From the NCBI GenBank assembly GCA_027604005.1, contig JADGJT010000062.1, forward strand, positions 1 through 64,000: 64,000 bases of DNA. Reading direction: 5' to 3'. The stretch is from Dinochytrium kinnereticum. Its lineage: Eukaryota; Chytridiomycota; Chytridiomycetes; Chytridiales; Chytridiaceae. The notes beneath the pieces were generated by a model. That model did not search any database. It saw only the letters and a list, made by a program, of their open reading frames with translations, and was not told where the DNA came from. This document shows positions 20,313-32,374 of this stretch, in pieces. A program made the translations under genes and the position numbers. Position 1 is the stretch's first letter. Every line of letters starts with the position of its first letter.

Positions 20313-23300
20313 ATGGCGGATGATTCTCTCGTCCTTGACGAGATACCAGCACCAAAGTCAGATGGCGAGGCGAATGGGCCTCAAATGAATAGCTCTTGGT
20401 ATATAGCCACACCCGAAGAATTGGCCCGCTATCTACAGAAGCTCGGGCCTTTCCTTCAAGAGGTGTATGAGAACAACCCAGCCACAATTCCTGCAGAGAG
20501 AAGAGGCTCTTCCTCCACCGTCAAGTTCGCTATCGGCGCAGAGCTCACCGCCTTACCTGCGAATTATACGCTTCTTTGTCAGAAACGTGGAAATGACAGC
20601 AAGCATGTTGACAAGTATTTGTACGGACATCCAGGCGGATCGCGTTACCGGAGGTAGCCATGTCTTCTTTTTTTGTTTTCGTTCTTTTTGTTGTGGATCT
20701 GTCATATACCGCTTGCTGGAATTTGGCTGCAAGCAATTGACCCTTTTTTTAGTGTGAACGAGTTTAAACCTCATCTGATATGGCTCGCTCTTTCGACTGC
20801 TGATTCATCAGCCAAATGTGGCTGTCTCCTTTGCAAGTCACCCAAGACGGCTTCATCGTCACCTGCCAAAGGAAGAGGAAACAGGCGTCAAACGCTGCCA
20901 GCGCAAGCTTCAACACCAGTAACAAAGCCTCCGAGAGTTCCGAAGAGTGAAGGAAGAGTAAGCTTCTCTCGTCTTCTTTTATCGGTCCCATTTTGGAATT
21001 TTTTATATATGGAGGGACATCTATCGTACCTTTACGCTCCACTGTTAATACATTTATATAGGTGTCAAAAAAACGAGGTGCTGCGACGAGCGATTCGGAA
21101 AAGGCTTCTTCTGTTACTGCAGGGCCACAATTTTCCTTGGAGGATTATGAAGCAAAAAGGAGAAGGGACCTGGATACGGATGTTGAGATTGTCCTCGATG
21201 ATGGTGATGCTGAGGCGGATGGACCAGTTGCTGACGTAGGATCTGGTAAGCGAAAGAGAGAAGAGGACGATACGACCTCGTCTGGAAGACAGATGCAGCC
21301 GCCGACTGAGAGCGTTAAGGTTTATTAAGCGATTTTCTGCGTTTTTCTTACTCCCCATTTTAGCCTCAACACTCTCCTTCAAAGACTCTCGAAAGCATAT
21401 CGTCCACTGTAGAAAGTTTACCCATGCGGACCAAGCGAACAATTAGGGAGATCATGAGCCGCTCTAGGTCACCTCAAGAGGGAACCTTTAAGCAGCGAAT
21501 ATTGGAACGCATCAAGCTTAATTTTAGCAAGGCGGAACAATCTGATGCTCTAATCTCTGAGATAGAATCTGGCCTTTACGAAGAAAAAATTACCGAGATT
21601 CTGAGGGTGTCGGATATCCGCACTGTTACGGCCACTGTCGTGAGGGGAGAAGTTGAGAAAGCCTTTGGGGTGGACCTTTCATCACGTGTTGATTACATGA
21701 ACACTCTTATCCGGAAGTGCTTTAAGGAGGTCTCAAATATCTCTCAAGATGAATCCGCTCTTGAAATCTACTCTGACGATATTCGGAAGATTCTCCTTAA
21801 GATGAAAGGCGAAACGCTAGATAAGGATGAAGTTCTCCGCCGCTTAGAGCAGGATCTTCGTCTAAACTTTAAGCCAGCGCGAAAGGCTCTTTTGAAGCAT
21901 ATTGCGGTTGTTGCAGAACGACTGGCAACAGAGCAAGCAAGTTCAGATACTGCGCAAAACAATGCGATGGATGTGGATTCGCAACAGTCTTCAAGCCACC
22001 CTTCAAGGACTGTTGGATCCGGCTTAGATAGCCAAGTGTCTGAGTCTATTTCTCAGCCTGATAAGCTTAATGACTCTGGTAGTGCTAAACCTCCACTTGT
22101 TAAAGGTAATAAATAGCCATTGCCTAGTCCGCTTCTTTCAACTGTTCCACTTTTAACATCGTGTACCGCTTCTCGTAGACAAGGAGCTGGCTTATCGGGA
22201 AGAACTTAAGTTTTTAATACCCGTCCCTCTGTCTTCCACCGAAGCTTCGACCTATTTATTGGATAGGCTGACACAGAAGTTTAATATAGATGCTTCTGAG
22301 GCTATGCAAGTTCAGGCAGTTATTAGGGACGAGCTCAGGAAGTATTCGGAGTTAAATACTTCAAAACCCGACGCCCCGATGCCTACAGAAAGCCGCGATA
22401 CTCTAGTGCCAACAGCAGGTGCCCCGAGCATTCAAAAACAAGATGAATCAACAACTGTAGAGCGTGATGCCGTTGCGAGCAACGGACCGATAGACGCCCA
22501 GAGTCAAGGTGGATCAAGTACTATCTTAGATGAGGTTGCACACAACGGGCTTGTTGGAGTCGATACGAGTATATCGAGCACTCTGGTATCCAACAGACCC
22601 GCGTTGTCAAGCAACACAGACGTTGAGCTAGAGGCGGTTACTTTGAAGGGTACGATGCCAGAAGCTTCCACGGAATCTGGCATGATGTTGAAGAATAACT
22701 CCGCAGTAGCAGGTGCTGTATCGAAATCTATAGTTTATCAGGCTCCTTCGCACAAAACCAGCAGTGGCTCGAGGTATAGGGTGGATGAGCTAGTTTGGGT
22801 TGAGGCTGTTTTAATTGCAAAGTACACAAACGGATCGATTCCTTATTTTGGTGACAGTGGAGAACCGCAGAGGATGGATGTCAGTATTTTGCATAACGAC
22901 ATTGTCTTTTGGCCGGCCAGGATCATTAAAGTGATGGATGGAAGTCGTGAAACACTTTGGGGAACCCCGATGGTTATCGATTCTAGTAAGAATCCCGACC
23001 ACATCTTTTTTGGAACGACAGCCTTTTTTCAGAACGAAAATATATCAAAGCGAAGCGGCTATATACTCTCCCTCCTTCAGATACCTGAGGTTCGCATCCC
23101 CCTACCTGAAATCTACATCACACCTTTTTGTGGAGTGGAGGTTCCCTTGTCTCTTGTCGTTTCAAATCGCTCTCAGCTTCGACCTTATCTGAAAGACCAG
23201 CATCATGACCTCTCTATATCGAAATTTCTCATCGCTCTTCAAGAAGCCCATCAGCAAGCTCGAGGTCTGGCGTTAGTACACGGCTCTTATCGCCAGAGAA

Positions 23301-23653
23301 TCTCAGAGATACAACTTGGAGCAGAGGTTTTTCGCCCGAAGGATGTGGTCGTAACCACCATTGACGATCACCCTTCCAAAATCACTCTCTCCAAAAGGAG
23401 TTTTAGTCTTTTTTTTATTGAAAGTTTTGTTTGGAAGGAGGGGTCGACAGACGAGATCGAGATTTTAGCGCATGCTGCTGTGGTGACAAGGAAAGAGACG
23501 GGGATCAGCCTGTCTAAAGGACTAAAGCCAAAGATTTCAGTGCTGGAGCTTTCGGATATTGTCTGCAGATATCATTTCTCGTATTCTGACGTGGTTGTCG
23601 ACGCATGTCCCAGGCGGCCCGTTACATTGCAGATTGGTGGTTCAGTTGTTTGA
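20313..23653 (+). CDS. Clr2-like transcriptional silencing protein, copy A
   Basis: Five exons (20313-20653, 20753-20957, 21062-21319, 21364-22105, 22179-23653) give 1006 residues. An N-terminal domain resembling that of fission-yeast Clr2 contains ELTALPANYTLL, NDSKHVDKYLYGHPGG, then RSVNEFKPHLIWLAL (restored by splicing) and a CGCLLCKS metal-binding-like motif. A basic KKRG / KRKRE segment and a long Ser/Asp-rich linker follow. The central region contains helical blocks around 380-560. The C-terminal half (YRVDELVWVEAVL, FWPARIIKV) resembles the Clr2 silencing domain. Clr2 is a subunit of the SHREC deacetylase-remodeller complex acting on heterochromatin. A second, shorter copy begins 60 bp downstream. 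Identification rests on motif recall, so subfamily assignment is less certain than homology between the two copies. Confidence 0.75.
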
Positions 23654-23712
23654 GTGTTGCTCATGTCCGGACGTAAATTTCTCAAAAATATATCAAATCA
23701 TTGCGTTAGCAG

Positions 23713-26201
23713 ATGAAGAAGGGCAAGGGCAAAGGCCTGTTAAGTACGATACCCCCTCCATTAAGCGATGGGGTCCCGCTATCGCCTGAGGATATCGAAG
23801 AACTTTCCAGAAAGGACATACGCCCTGTTGAGGATGACACAATCTTAAAGCAGTTTTTTGCCAAGGTGAGGAAAACACTCCTCATTGTTTTGGTTTAGCT
23901 GACTCGGGCTCGGAAGATTGGGGACGACCTGAAAGCTGCCTATAAGAAAAATCCGAAGATGATACCAGGCCTTGACATTGGCAGTAATTTTGGTGCTGAA
24001 GAAGTATTTGATGAGAATGCTAAACTTGTTGCTTTACCATACGGCTTTCAGATGGTATGCTAGAAACAGCCACCAAGTTGTAACAATATTTGATAGTTCC
24101 AGCAGCCACGGTCAAATGACTCAAAACATATTGATAGATATATTTACGGGCATCCGAAAGGGTATGTATGAGTTGTGGATTCACTTGAGGCATGCTAACG
24201 TTTTCCTCAGTGCGAACGCAAGATTTCGTAGTCGTGTGGAGTTTAGCAAGCATGTGGTATGGTTGGCAACGGATTTCACCCGGAACTATCAGCTATGCAG
24301 CTGCCCTCTTTGCAAATCAGGAATGCTTGGGAAAGCCAGGGTGCGGCTGAATTCATCACCTGCAACAGCACCGAATTTCTATAAATCAGACACAACAGCC
24401 ATGGGGATGAATGACTCAGATGGTGATTGCAAAGAGCAGGAGAATGACGAGCCCGAGAAAGAAAAGAGGAATTTTGAGAACGGGAAGTCTTTGAAAAGGA
24501 AATCTCAAAGCTGTGAGCCAAAGGAAGAGGAATTCAATATTGTGATTGATATCCCTGTGCTTGATCAGAGAAAAAGCCCCACAAGGAAGAAGCGACGCGA
24601 TTCCAATCATATGGAGGCTCAGTCCTGTGGTAGGAAATCCGGAGGAAGAGCACGCCAGTCACTTCAAAAGGAGAATGGAAGGACCGCATCACCGTTATCA
24701 GCTCCATCATTAGATAGATTTGTTGAGGCAGTTGAAGGTTGGATCCTTTGCTATATTGCTGTTAGGTCTTCTCTGACAATATTACAGATGAGGGCAACAC
24801 AATAGAAATCGAGTTGGAACAGAGACCATCGCGGAGGAAAAGTCGGGGATCTCGAAGCCAAAAAGAAGTATCGAAAGAAGCCGAAGAAGGAAACTCTAGC
24901 GATTTTCAGAGCTTTCCAGGTACTGAGCTTTCTTTGCAGTGATATTGATACGGTTTTAAGTTCGACCGACATCCAGAGCGAAGGTAACACAAGTTAATGG
25001 ACGAAAGGATAAAAAGGATCAGAGATTTAAGAAAGAGGACTCGCCAGAACTTGAAAAATCTCCTTTGCAAAAGGAACTGCCATATCAGCCTCTACCATAC
25101 AAGCCGATGTATCACTGCAATGACGTTGTGTGGATCGAAGCCAGAATATCATTGCCTTCGTACCCCAAATTCTTATCGATACAGCGAGAAGGGCTAGCCC
25201 CAACCATAATTAATGTTAGCGAGTTCATATCCAAGCCTATCCTATGGCCATGCGTTATTCGGAAGGTTCGAACGGATCCTCTATCTATGGATGTGCTTGT
25301 GTCAGGCTTGAATATCGAGTCTGATGGCATCGGGGCATCTAAAACCTTTGCTCCAACTAGGAGCATGGCCGGGGGTTTGCCAGTCTACACCGTTGAGCCC
25401 ATAATGAGAAACGAGGACGCGACTTATAACGTATCTGAATCAGATCTCTTTCCTGCCGGACTTCCGACTCTAAGCTCACATTATGATATCACGCCTGAAG
25501 ACGCTAGAGCATTAGCCAACTTTAAAGATATCGACCCGTTGATAGTGAATTATGTGCGAGCCGTGTCTGCACTCCACAAGTACACGTTAACCTCTTATAA
25601 CGTTTTCGGAAATTTTGATTTATTGGAACTGGAACTTGGGTCTGAATTTATTTCGAATTGGACACATTATGGTTTACAACTCGGCGGCGAAGTGATATTG
25701 CTGGGGGATATCATAAGGGTTCATTCGAATGCATTGAGCGACCTTTCAGAAGTCCCACATGACCCCGAAGAAGTTGAGGGGGCGATCCGTCCCTCTGAAT
25801 TTCTCTTAGAGGTTGTTTTTATCACTTACGTGAAAGATTCTTCGGAGAAAATGGTCAGGATTGAAGGCATTTTTTGCCATCCTCGAGATTTGGAAGACAT
25901 GCCTGAGATATGCGATCCGACAGAAGCTAGAATGTTGCGAATTCTCCACAATCGGACACGTTTGTTTTGCGGTGTTCGAACGCCTATCAGTACCCATATT
26001 GGAGGAAAAAAGACGAAGATCCATCTTACTTACAAGACAGTTACCGTAGACGCCAGCTACGTCCTGGGCAAGTTTTGCGCACGCTTCCCAGAAATGTCTG
26101 GTGATTGTAGATTGGGTCAAAAACTTACTGGCGAGGATATTCCGCTTCCAGGAGACTGTATATTGGATGTTATTGATTTTGCCAACTCAATGTATACCTG
26201 A
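23713..26201 (+). CDS. Clr2-like transcriptional silencing protein, copy B
   Basis: Six exons (23713-23865, 23899-24054, 24103-24161, 24211-24737, 24788-24919, 24961-26201) give 755 residues. Copy B parallels copy A: KLVALPYGFQM, NDSKHIDRYIYGHPKG, RFRSRVEFSKHVVWLA and CSCPLCKS match the ordered blocks of A. The C-terminal half matches A from YHCNDVVWIEARI and LWPCVIRKV onward. The linker is shorter and very basic (KRKSQS, RKKRRD, SRRKSRGSRS) and lacks most of the central helices of A. It starts 60 bp after the stop of A on the same strand, so it is best explained as an old tandem duplicate. Introns 1, 3, 4 and 5 are only about 33-50 nt. Two diverged copies could form alternative SHREC-like complexes or a heterodimer; that is inference. 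Confidence 0.72.
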
Positions 26202-26357
26202 ACGCTTCTTGCTTGTACTATGGCTTTCAGAATGACGTTGGTAGCAGAGCCCTGCAAAGGCTCATTTCAGACTGACAGTAGGACAGTGGCGATAGCATAT
26301 TTTGTTTATATATATATACTTTTTTTTGTGCTTGATGAAATTTATGATGCCAATCTA

Positions 26358-29300
26358 CTAAATGCTTGCACGTCTACCGTTGCCTCTGCGCTCATCTGAA
26401 CGCTCTTGCAGAACCCCGAACTTTCGGGCAAGAGTTCCGTCCTTCTCCCACTTTCTGACAATGTCCTTTCCATATTTATATCCAACCTAAAAGGGATGAC
26501 GATTAATGATATTGTAAGAAGCACGGATTATTCGGGTGAAGTCAGAGTGGGAGAAAATCCCTACATCAAAAATATCCTTGAAGCTTTCAAACTGCAAGGT
26601 ACTGAAAGCAGCTACCGGAGGCTGTAGGTATAAACAACCTTCCATCGCTTTCGCATCCTCCAACTGCTTCACACTTCCAACGTAAGCGAGGCGAGACTGT
26701 ATGTCAGCCATTGGAGGGATTTTTCCATACACATCCTTCCCGAAAGGGTTCCACTTTGAAAAGAAGACCCACCATCCGCTCAAAGAGTCACCTGAAATGG
26801 TAACGGTATTAGAACATTTTAAACGCAACATGAGAAAATGCCGAATGATAGGTCACAACTGAACACGAACCGTAGGTAACTGGGCTCGTATCATCTGCAA
26901 GACCCACATCTACGGCAATGATAACCTCGGCCCCAAGACCCCTCATTATATCCGCAGGCAAGTTATTTAGATATCCACCATCTAACAGCATTTTCCCGTC
27001 GTCGCAAAGGGGCGGGAAATAGCCTGAAAGTGACATAGACGCTCTGACATATCTCCAAATATATCCGGAACGATGGATCTCCATTCGTGAATGAGTGATG
27101 TTGGTGGTAACAGCGAAATACGATAGCCAGCAATCCTCAATCTGAGTGTCATAAAAGCACTGTGAAATAGGTTAATGTCTAAATACATAAAGAGAAATAA
27201 TACCTTCCAGATTGCTCGATTAAACTCATGGCCTGAAGGGGAAATCAGTATGTTTTAAAAAATAAGAAATAAGTTATCAACTTTAAGACGAATATGCAAA
27301 GACGGGTAATTAGAAGCTTACCAGTGAACAAACTCGTAGCCGGGTAGGTTAGATCAACTAACTGCCTCCATACACTGACAATTTTTGACGAAAAGTTCTT
27401 TGCTCGAGCCATTACACTCACGTGATCCGATTCCCTTGAATACAACCCAGATACAAAACTTCCAATGCTGGTTCCACCAACCATATCAATCGGGATCCCG
27501 GCCTCCTCAAACGACTTGATAATACCAATATGAGCTATTCCACGTGCACCGCCTCCACCCAACACAAGGCCAATGGATTTTGAGAGGAGCCGCCGAGCGA
27601 GACGCGAAAAATCGGACCGGAGACCAGTATGTATATTTGGAGATTTTGTTTTTTGACCATGAAGGCCGGTCGAGGCTCGTGTGTAGTAGCGTTGGAAATG
27701 ATTCTTGAGATTTGTTAGTGTCTTCATGCGGTTCGCATCCGTCAGCATTTTAGGAGCGGCGAGAGACATTTGGACCTGAGGTAAGTACGTTAGCTTACTG
27801 TACTATAGGAGATAAATGCTCTTCTCAATTTTTCCAGAAGTGAGAAAGAGAGAAAAACAGTAAAAAGTAAAAAAAAAAAAAATGAAATTTACGTGATGAT
27901 GCGCGTGAACCCAGAGTCGATTCTTCAGCCATGCCGCCGTGCTACCTGGAAGACAAAATCGTTCGTTGTGAAGGAGAACCAATTCTTTTCGGGCAGTCGT
28001 CTTCATACTGATCAGAAGGCGTTCATACTCTCCAATAGTGGGCTCTTCATCGCCCAGACCCACAAGGAGGATGCAATCGGCCTTGAAGAGGGAAAATGAA
28101 TGAGGCTTCAACGAAAAAACTAGATATATCTTTAAAAAATACCTGTCGAATGCACCTCTGCGTCCATGGTGCATTAGCACCACCATCTGCGACATAAACA
28201 AGCATTCTGAAGTTTTCTTCTTGCTCAGCAAGCCAACTCATCAGCTTGAGTCTTCCAATCCTGGAAAACACATGTCTCCCAAGCTTCCCAATAACCGTAG
28301 CAGTGTTCAGAAGTGCAACCGAAGCCCCATTTAATTCCAAAGCGTCACGAAGCTTATCGGCGAACTCTGTGATAGGTACAGCGCTAGTGACAGGAATAAC
28401 AGCAACAGTCTTCAGGTTGACATTATTCTTCCCAGAGTCAACTCCAACGCCACCCCCCAGCGCGCCAGATAGAGGAGAATCGATCGATCGAGCAAGAGGG
28501 AAAGATCCAGGACCGCCTCGGCGGGAACGGGATGCAATAATTCTGGAAATTTGAATAGTAATCTCAGGGTGGCGAATCGCCAAAGCATTGAAGAGAGTTT
28601 TCGGCATCAATGCAATTTCGGTGTCTCGAATGGCGTGAACAGTGGAAGGTCGACGAATGCCAGTTAAAACCTCAAGCTCACCCACCGATTCTCCTTTACC
28701 ATACTCGCCAAAAATTTCAAACGACGTAGTTTCGCTCCCCTTAACCTTGTGCTCTGCTATGGCTCTCAGACGACCATTCAGAACAAGGTAAATAGAGTCT
28801 GAGATATCTTGCTGACGATAAAGGACTTGGCCGGCGTTCACTTGACCCCATTCAAGGGCAACATCGATATTAATTACGAGAGGGGAGAGCTGGGTGATAA
28901 GACGCTTCGAGAGAGTGAGGAGGACGTTGGGATATCTCTCTATGTATCGATCTAATGAGGCCTTGGGAAGGAAACCGACTTGCGCGTCGGTCTTTGCTCG
29001 AATAGTCACGAATGACACATGACCTGTAGGAAAAAGAGCATTAATTAAATCCTCAATATGGTACAGCAATAAAACTTACCAGTCATAGCAGCAAGGTAGC
29101 CAGCAAGACCACCAGGTTTAATAAGGAACAAACCCCTTCGCCTTCCACCTCTGGGTTCTCTTTCGTCATCGAGAATATCAGATGCCGAAAATAACTCCGT
29201 CCTTTCTCTCATAGATGCCTCTAGAATGCCGTCCACGCAAAACCACAGCCCAGGCGATTTTTCACCTTCTCTAATCAATGTTTCACCACGAGCTAAAGAG

Positions 29301-31844
29301 ATGATTTTAATCTCTGCACCAGCAGGGGCGGGTGCCTCAGACCCCGATGCGTTTGAATACCCAGTAGCAGAGCTCGTAACGGACATGATTTCGTACTCAT
29401 CCTGGGAGTCTATGCTACTCCTCCTGTGCAGGTAAGATGGAGAGTCAAATTGTGAATTTGCGCGACTAAATTCCGCTCTCTTTCTCGCTTGGGCGTTAGT
29501 CAGAAGAATATCGCCAAGGTTGATCGAAGGCCTATGCGGCGCTTTGTAGGTTTGCGGTTTCACGGTTGGAACCATGCCAATGATGGCTGAAATGCAATCC
29601 AAGATGGACTCCTTAATCTGCAGATCTTCATCCGTATCGATCATGTTTGCTTGAGGTTGCCGGGCCTGATAGGCACCATTTGCGTATTCCCGGGCGAGAC
29701 CACCTCGGGCATGCATGTGATTCTGCCGCTGCTCTTTCTCTGAATCATCTACGTCAGCCTCATAGTAATCATCGGATCTCTTAAACTTTGACGCTGATTT
29801 TGAGTTGATTTTTTTTTTGAGGATCGAGTTGGGGCTTCTGGGAGGGCTCTTCGCCCTAGCCGCCCTAGCCTCCCCGGCGACGCGGTTTGTATTCAGGCTC
29901 ATAGAAGTGCTTTGCAAAGTGTCCGTGTCGGTCATGGATACGTCGTTCATGTCAATCTGCGCGGTGTGCCTTTTCTTCAACCTGTCAAGACCGCCAGGCT
30001 TGAAAAAGTCGGTGGGGAGGCCGTATCCTGCAAATTCGTTGACCTGCTTTTCAATTTTCAGCAACTCCTTCGAAAGACCAAGATATCGATAAAGAGTTAG
30101 GAAGGTCACTCGGTGGAATCTTGTGAGTATGACTTGAGCAATATGAGCGGCGGCGTTGGGGAATTTTTCTGTAAGCTTTCGGAACGCTTCCGCAGGGATA
30201 ACGGCGATGGTCGAATCCGATGCCGCTCTGACGACAATACTGCTATGAAGCAGACGTTTTTGTTGCTCAGGCTCTGGTAGTATCGGCTTCGAGAGATCGG
30301 GGGCCGTCTCACCCTCAGGAGAGAAAACATCGTTCGGGGCCTTTGATGCATCGTCGCTTAACGATAATCCAGTAGTTTCATCCTCAATAACAAAGCTAGA
30401 CTCATCTTGGCTAGGTACGCCTATGCTGTCGTTCGACTTTGCCCGTTCTCCAGGTGGTTGACTGGATGTAGCTGAACCCCCCTTATGACCTTCCGGTTGG
30501 GGGGTAGGAACCTTCAGATCTTCCGTAAAGATTGATAAAATTGAAAAGAGGCTTGAGACTGCTCCACCTGGGCGGACTTCATTTAAAAGATGATGACCAG
30601 ACCATATTTTCCCGGTAGGATCATTTTCGGCGATTTCATCGTCGTCATTCATGCTATTGAATGTTTCGAGCTCATTGTCTTGTCCACCAAGAGCAGGTTG
30701 AGCCTTAACGTACACTCTTAGCATCCCTTCGACTAATACACAGAAATCTCGGTCCTCAGACTCAGAACGCGTCAGTATTTCTCCGGCCTTAAGCTTCTTT
30801 GTCTGTTTTAAAAAGCAGTAGTGAGCCTTCTCCGTGATAAGATTTGCGAAAAGAAGCCAACTCTCAGAGAAAAGAAAAAAGAAGAATGATTAAGATGACT
30901 ACCTGCAAATGACGGACGATTTCATGAAATACCGGTCTATCAAGATATCCAAACACCTTGATCGACGCCAAAAAGGCTCCCATAAATTCATCAGGATATG
31001 CGGAAGCATCATCTCGACCATAACCATCGTCCAAAGCTGCATCCGGGTGAAGATCAAAAGGGGCACCAACAACATTGCCAAGTTTATCGGACACATGGGG
31101 AGGTGGGGTCACCTTTGGAAGCCGCGAATACCTTGTCAAGACCTGGTATCTGAAAAGAGTGTATGACAGTGTTGCGACCACGAGCAGTGTTATCAGGATA
31201 CTCCACAGCGAAAGCGTGAGAGTGAGCGTAGTAGTTGTATAACGAAGTATTTCGAATGTATGGTAAGGAATGAACATAAAAACATCTTTAAACAATAGTT
31301 GAGAATATCATTAGCGTTAATATGAAAGAGCATATGGAAGGATCAACACCTTTGGGGGGCGGGAGTACAGATGAATAATGAGGGAAACAGAATAGCAGCG
31401 AACATACTCACAGTAGAGAAAAGTGGTGATCGATCCAGTCAGTTGTAGGGACTCGGTTAGCGTTTTAGCAGTTGCGGGCTCATGAATGGGATCATCTGAG
31501 GCATTAGGACCGCCGGCTTCGACAGTAGCAGCCGCAGCAGCTGCGGTAATAACAGCAGAAGTTGCCAAAGCAGTCGCATTTGCCAAAATGGGCTCCAAAG
31601 TGTTTAAAACCAATGAGGCGATTGTCGGCGTGGGTTTTGCGGAGGCGCTGATCTCACGCAAAGATAGCGAGCTTGATGTTAATGAAGAAGAGGGAGCAAC
31701 GGGTCGTGACGAGGTCATAGAGGCGGTGGGCACTTGATCATCAATGGAAGAGGCCGTTACTACGATCGCTGAAGCATCGGGTATTGGCGCGTTGCTTGCA
31801 GCAGGTGGAGACTCCAGAGTCGCCGCTGATTCCTCCGAGGCCAT
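26358..31844 (-). CDS. NTE1: Lysophospholipase NTE1 (neuropathy target ester hydrolase, PNPLA6/7 type)
   Basis: Ten exons (31844-31412, 31285-30903, 30802-29080, 29023-28143, 28081-27893, 27775-27322, 27232-27204, 27159-26871, 26791-26565, 26486-26358) agree in phase and give 1578 residues. Order: Ser/Ala-rich N-terminus, a membrane segment ([20 protein letters not shown]), cyclic-nucleotide-binding-like domains ([20 protein letters not shown]; later [18 protein letters not shown]), then the patatin domain with GGGGARG at 1276-1282, nucleophile Ser1306 in GTSIG and Asp1424 in LLDGGY. The catalytic dyad is complete. NTE1 is an ER-anchored phospholipase B that deacylates phosphatidylcholine to glycerophosphocholine. 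Exon 7 is only 29 nt. The gene is convergent with Clr2-like copy B, 156 bp away. Confidence 0.96.
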
Positions 31845-32374
31845 TCTTAAGAGAAGGTCCTTGTAGACGCTAAGAGGCAGCGTAGAATTCGAGCAGAGTT
31901 CCTTTCAATAATTTCAGGTTTTCTTTTTCTGAAATGACGGATAGATGGACAAGGCACCAAAGAAACCTGGTACAAACGCAGTTCCCAGCGACGCAATGAG
32001 ATGCAAGGCGTGGACCAGAGAAATGGATGGACGACGGCGTCAGAGTTATTCGTCCTCAAAGCCAACTGCGTCAACACTGCTGCAGGGGTGCTTTAAGGAT
32101 TTGGAATGGTTGCACACGTGAGCATTGTCCACAATCTCTCAAACACGATTCCTCAAGTGTGTGCAGATAGATACATTACGAACTTCAGCCGAGTCTGATC
32201 TTTAAAAAAAAGGCTGGACGATAGTTTTTATTTATTCATTGAAAGTTGCTTTTACAAACGAGTTAAACTTGAACGGGTGGAAGAAGGTAGGAAAGGCGCA
32301 TTGAAATAAGCAATAAAGCGATTTAAGACATTGAAAGAATGAAAAGAAAAGGCACTGAAAGATAGATTTCACGT
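31845..32374. other. Intergenic region upstream of NTE1
   Basis: About 530 bp between the NTE1 start and the 3' end of the next minus-strand gene. It should hold the NTE1 promoter. AT-rich tracts (tttttatttattcattg near 32227) lie towards the neighbour's 3' end. No gene was recognised. Confidence 0.5.

Noticed and set aside
23640..23720. Clr2-like copies A and B as one fused gene
   Set aside because: Copy A ends in a stop codon after a C-terminal block that aligns with the end region of copy B, and B restarts with its own N-terminal domain; two genes are simpler.
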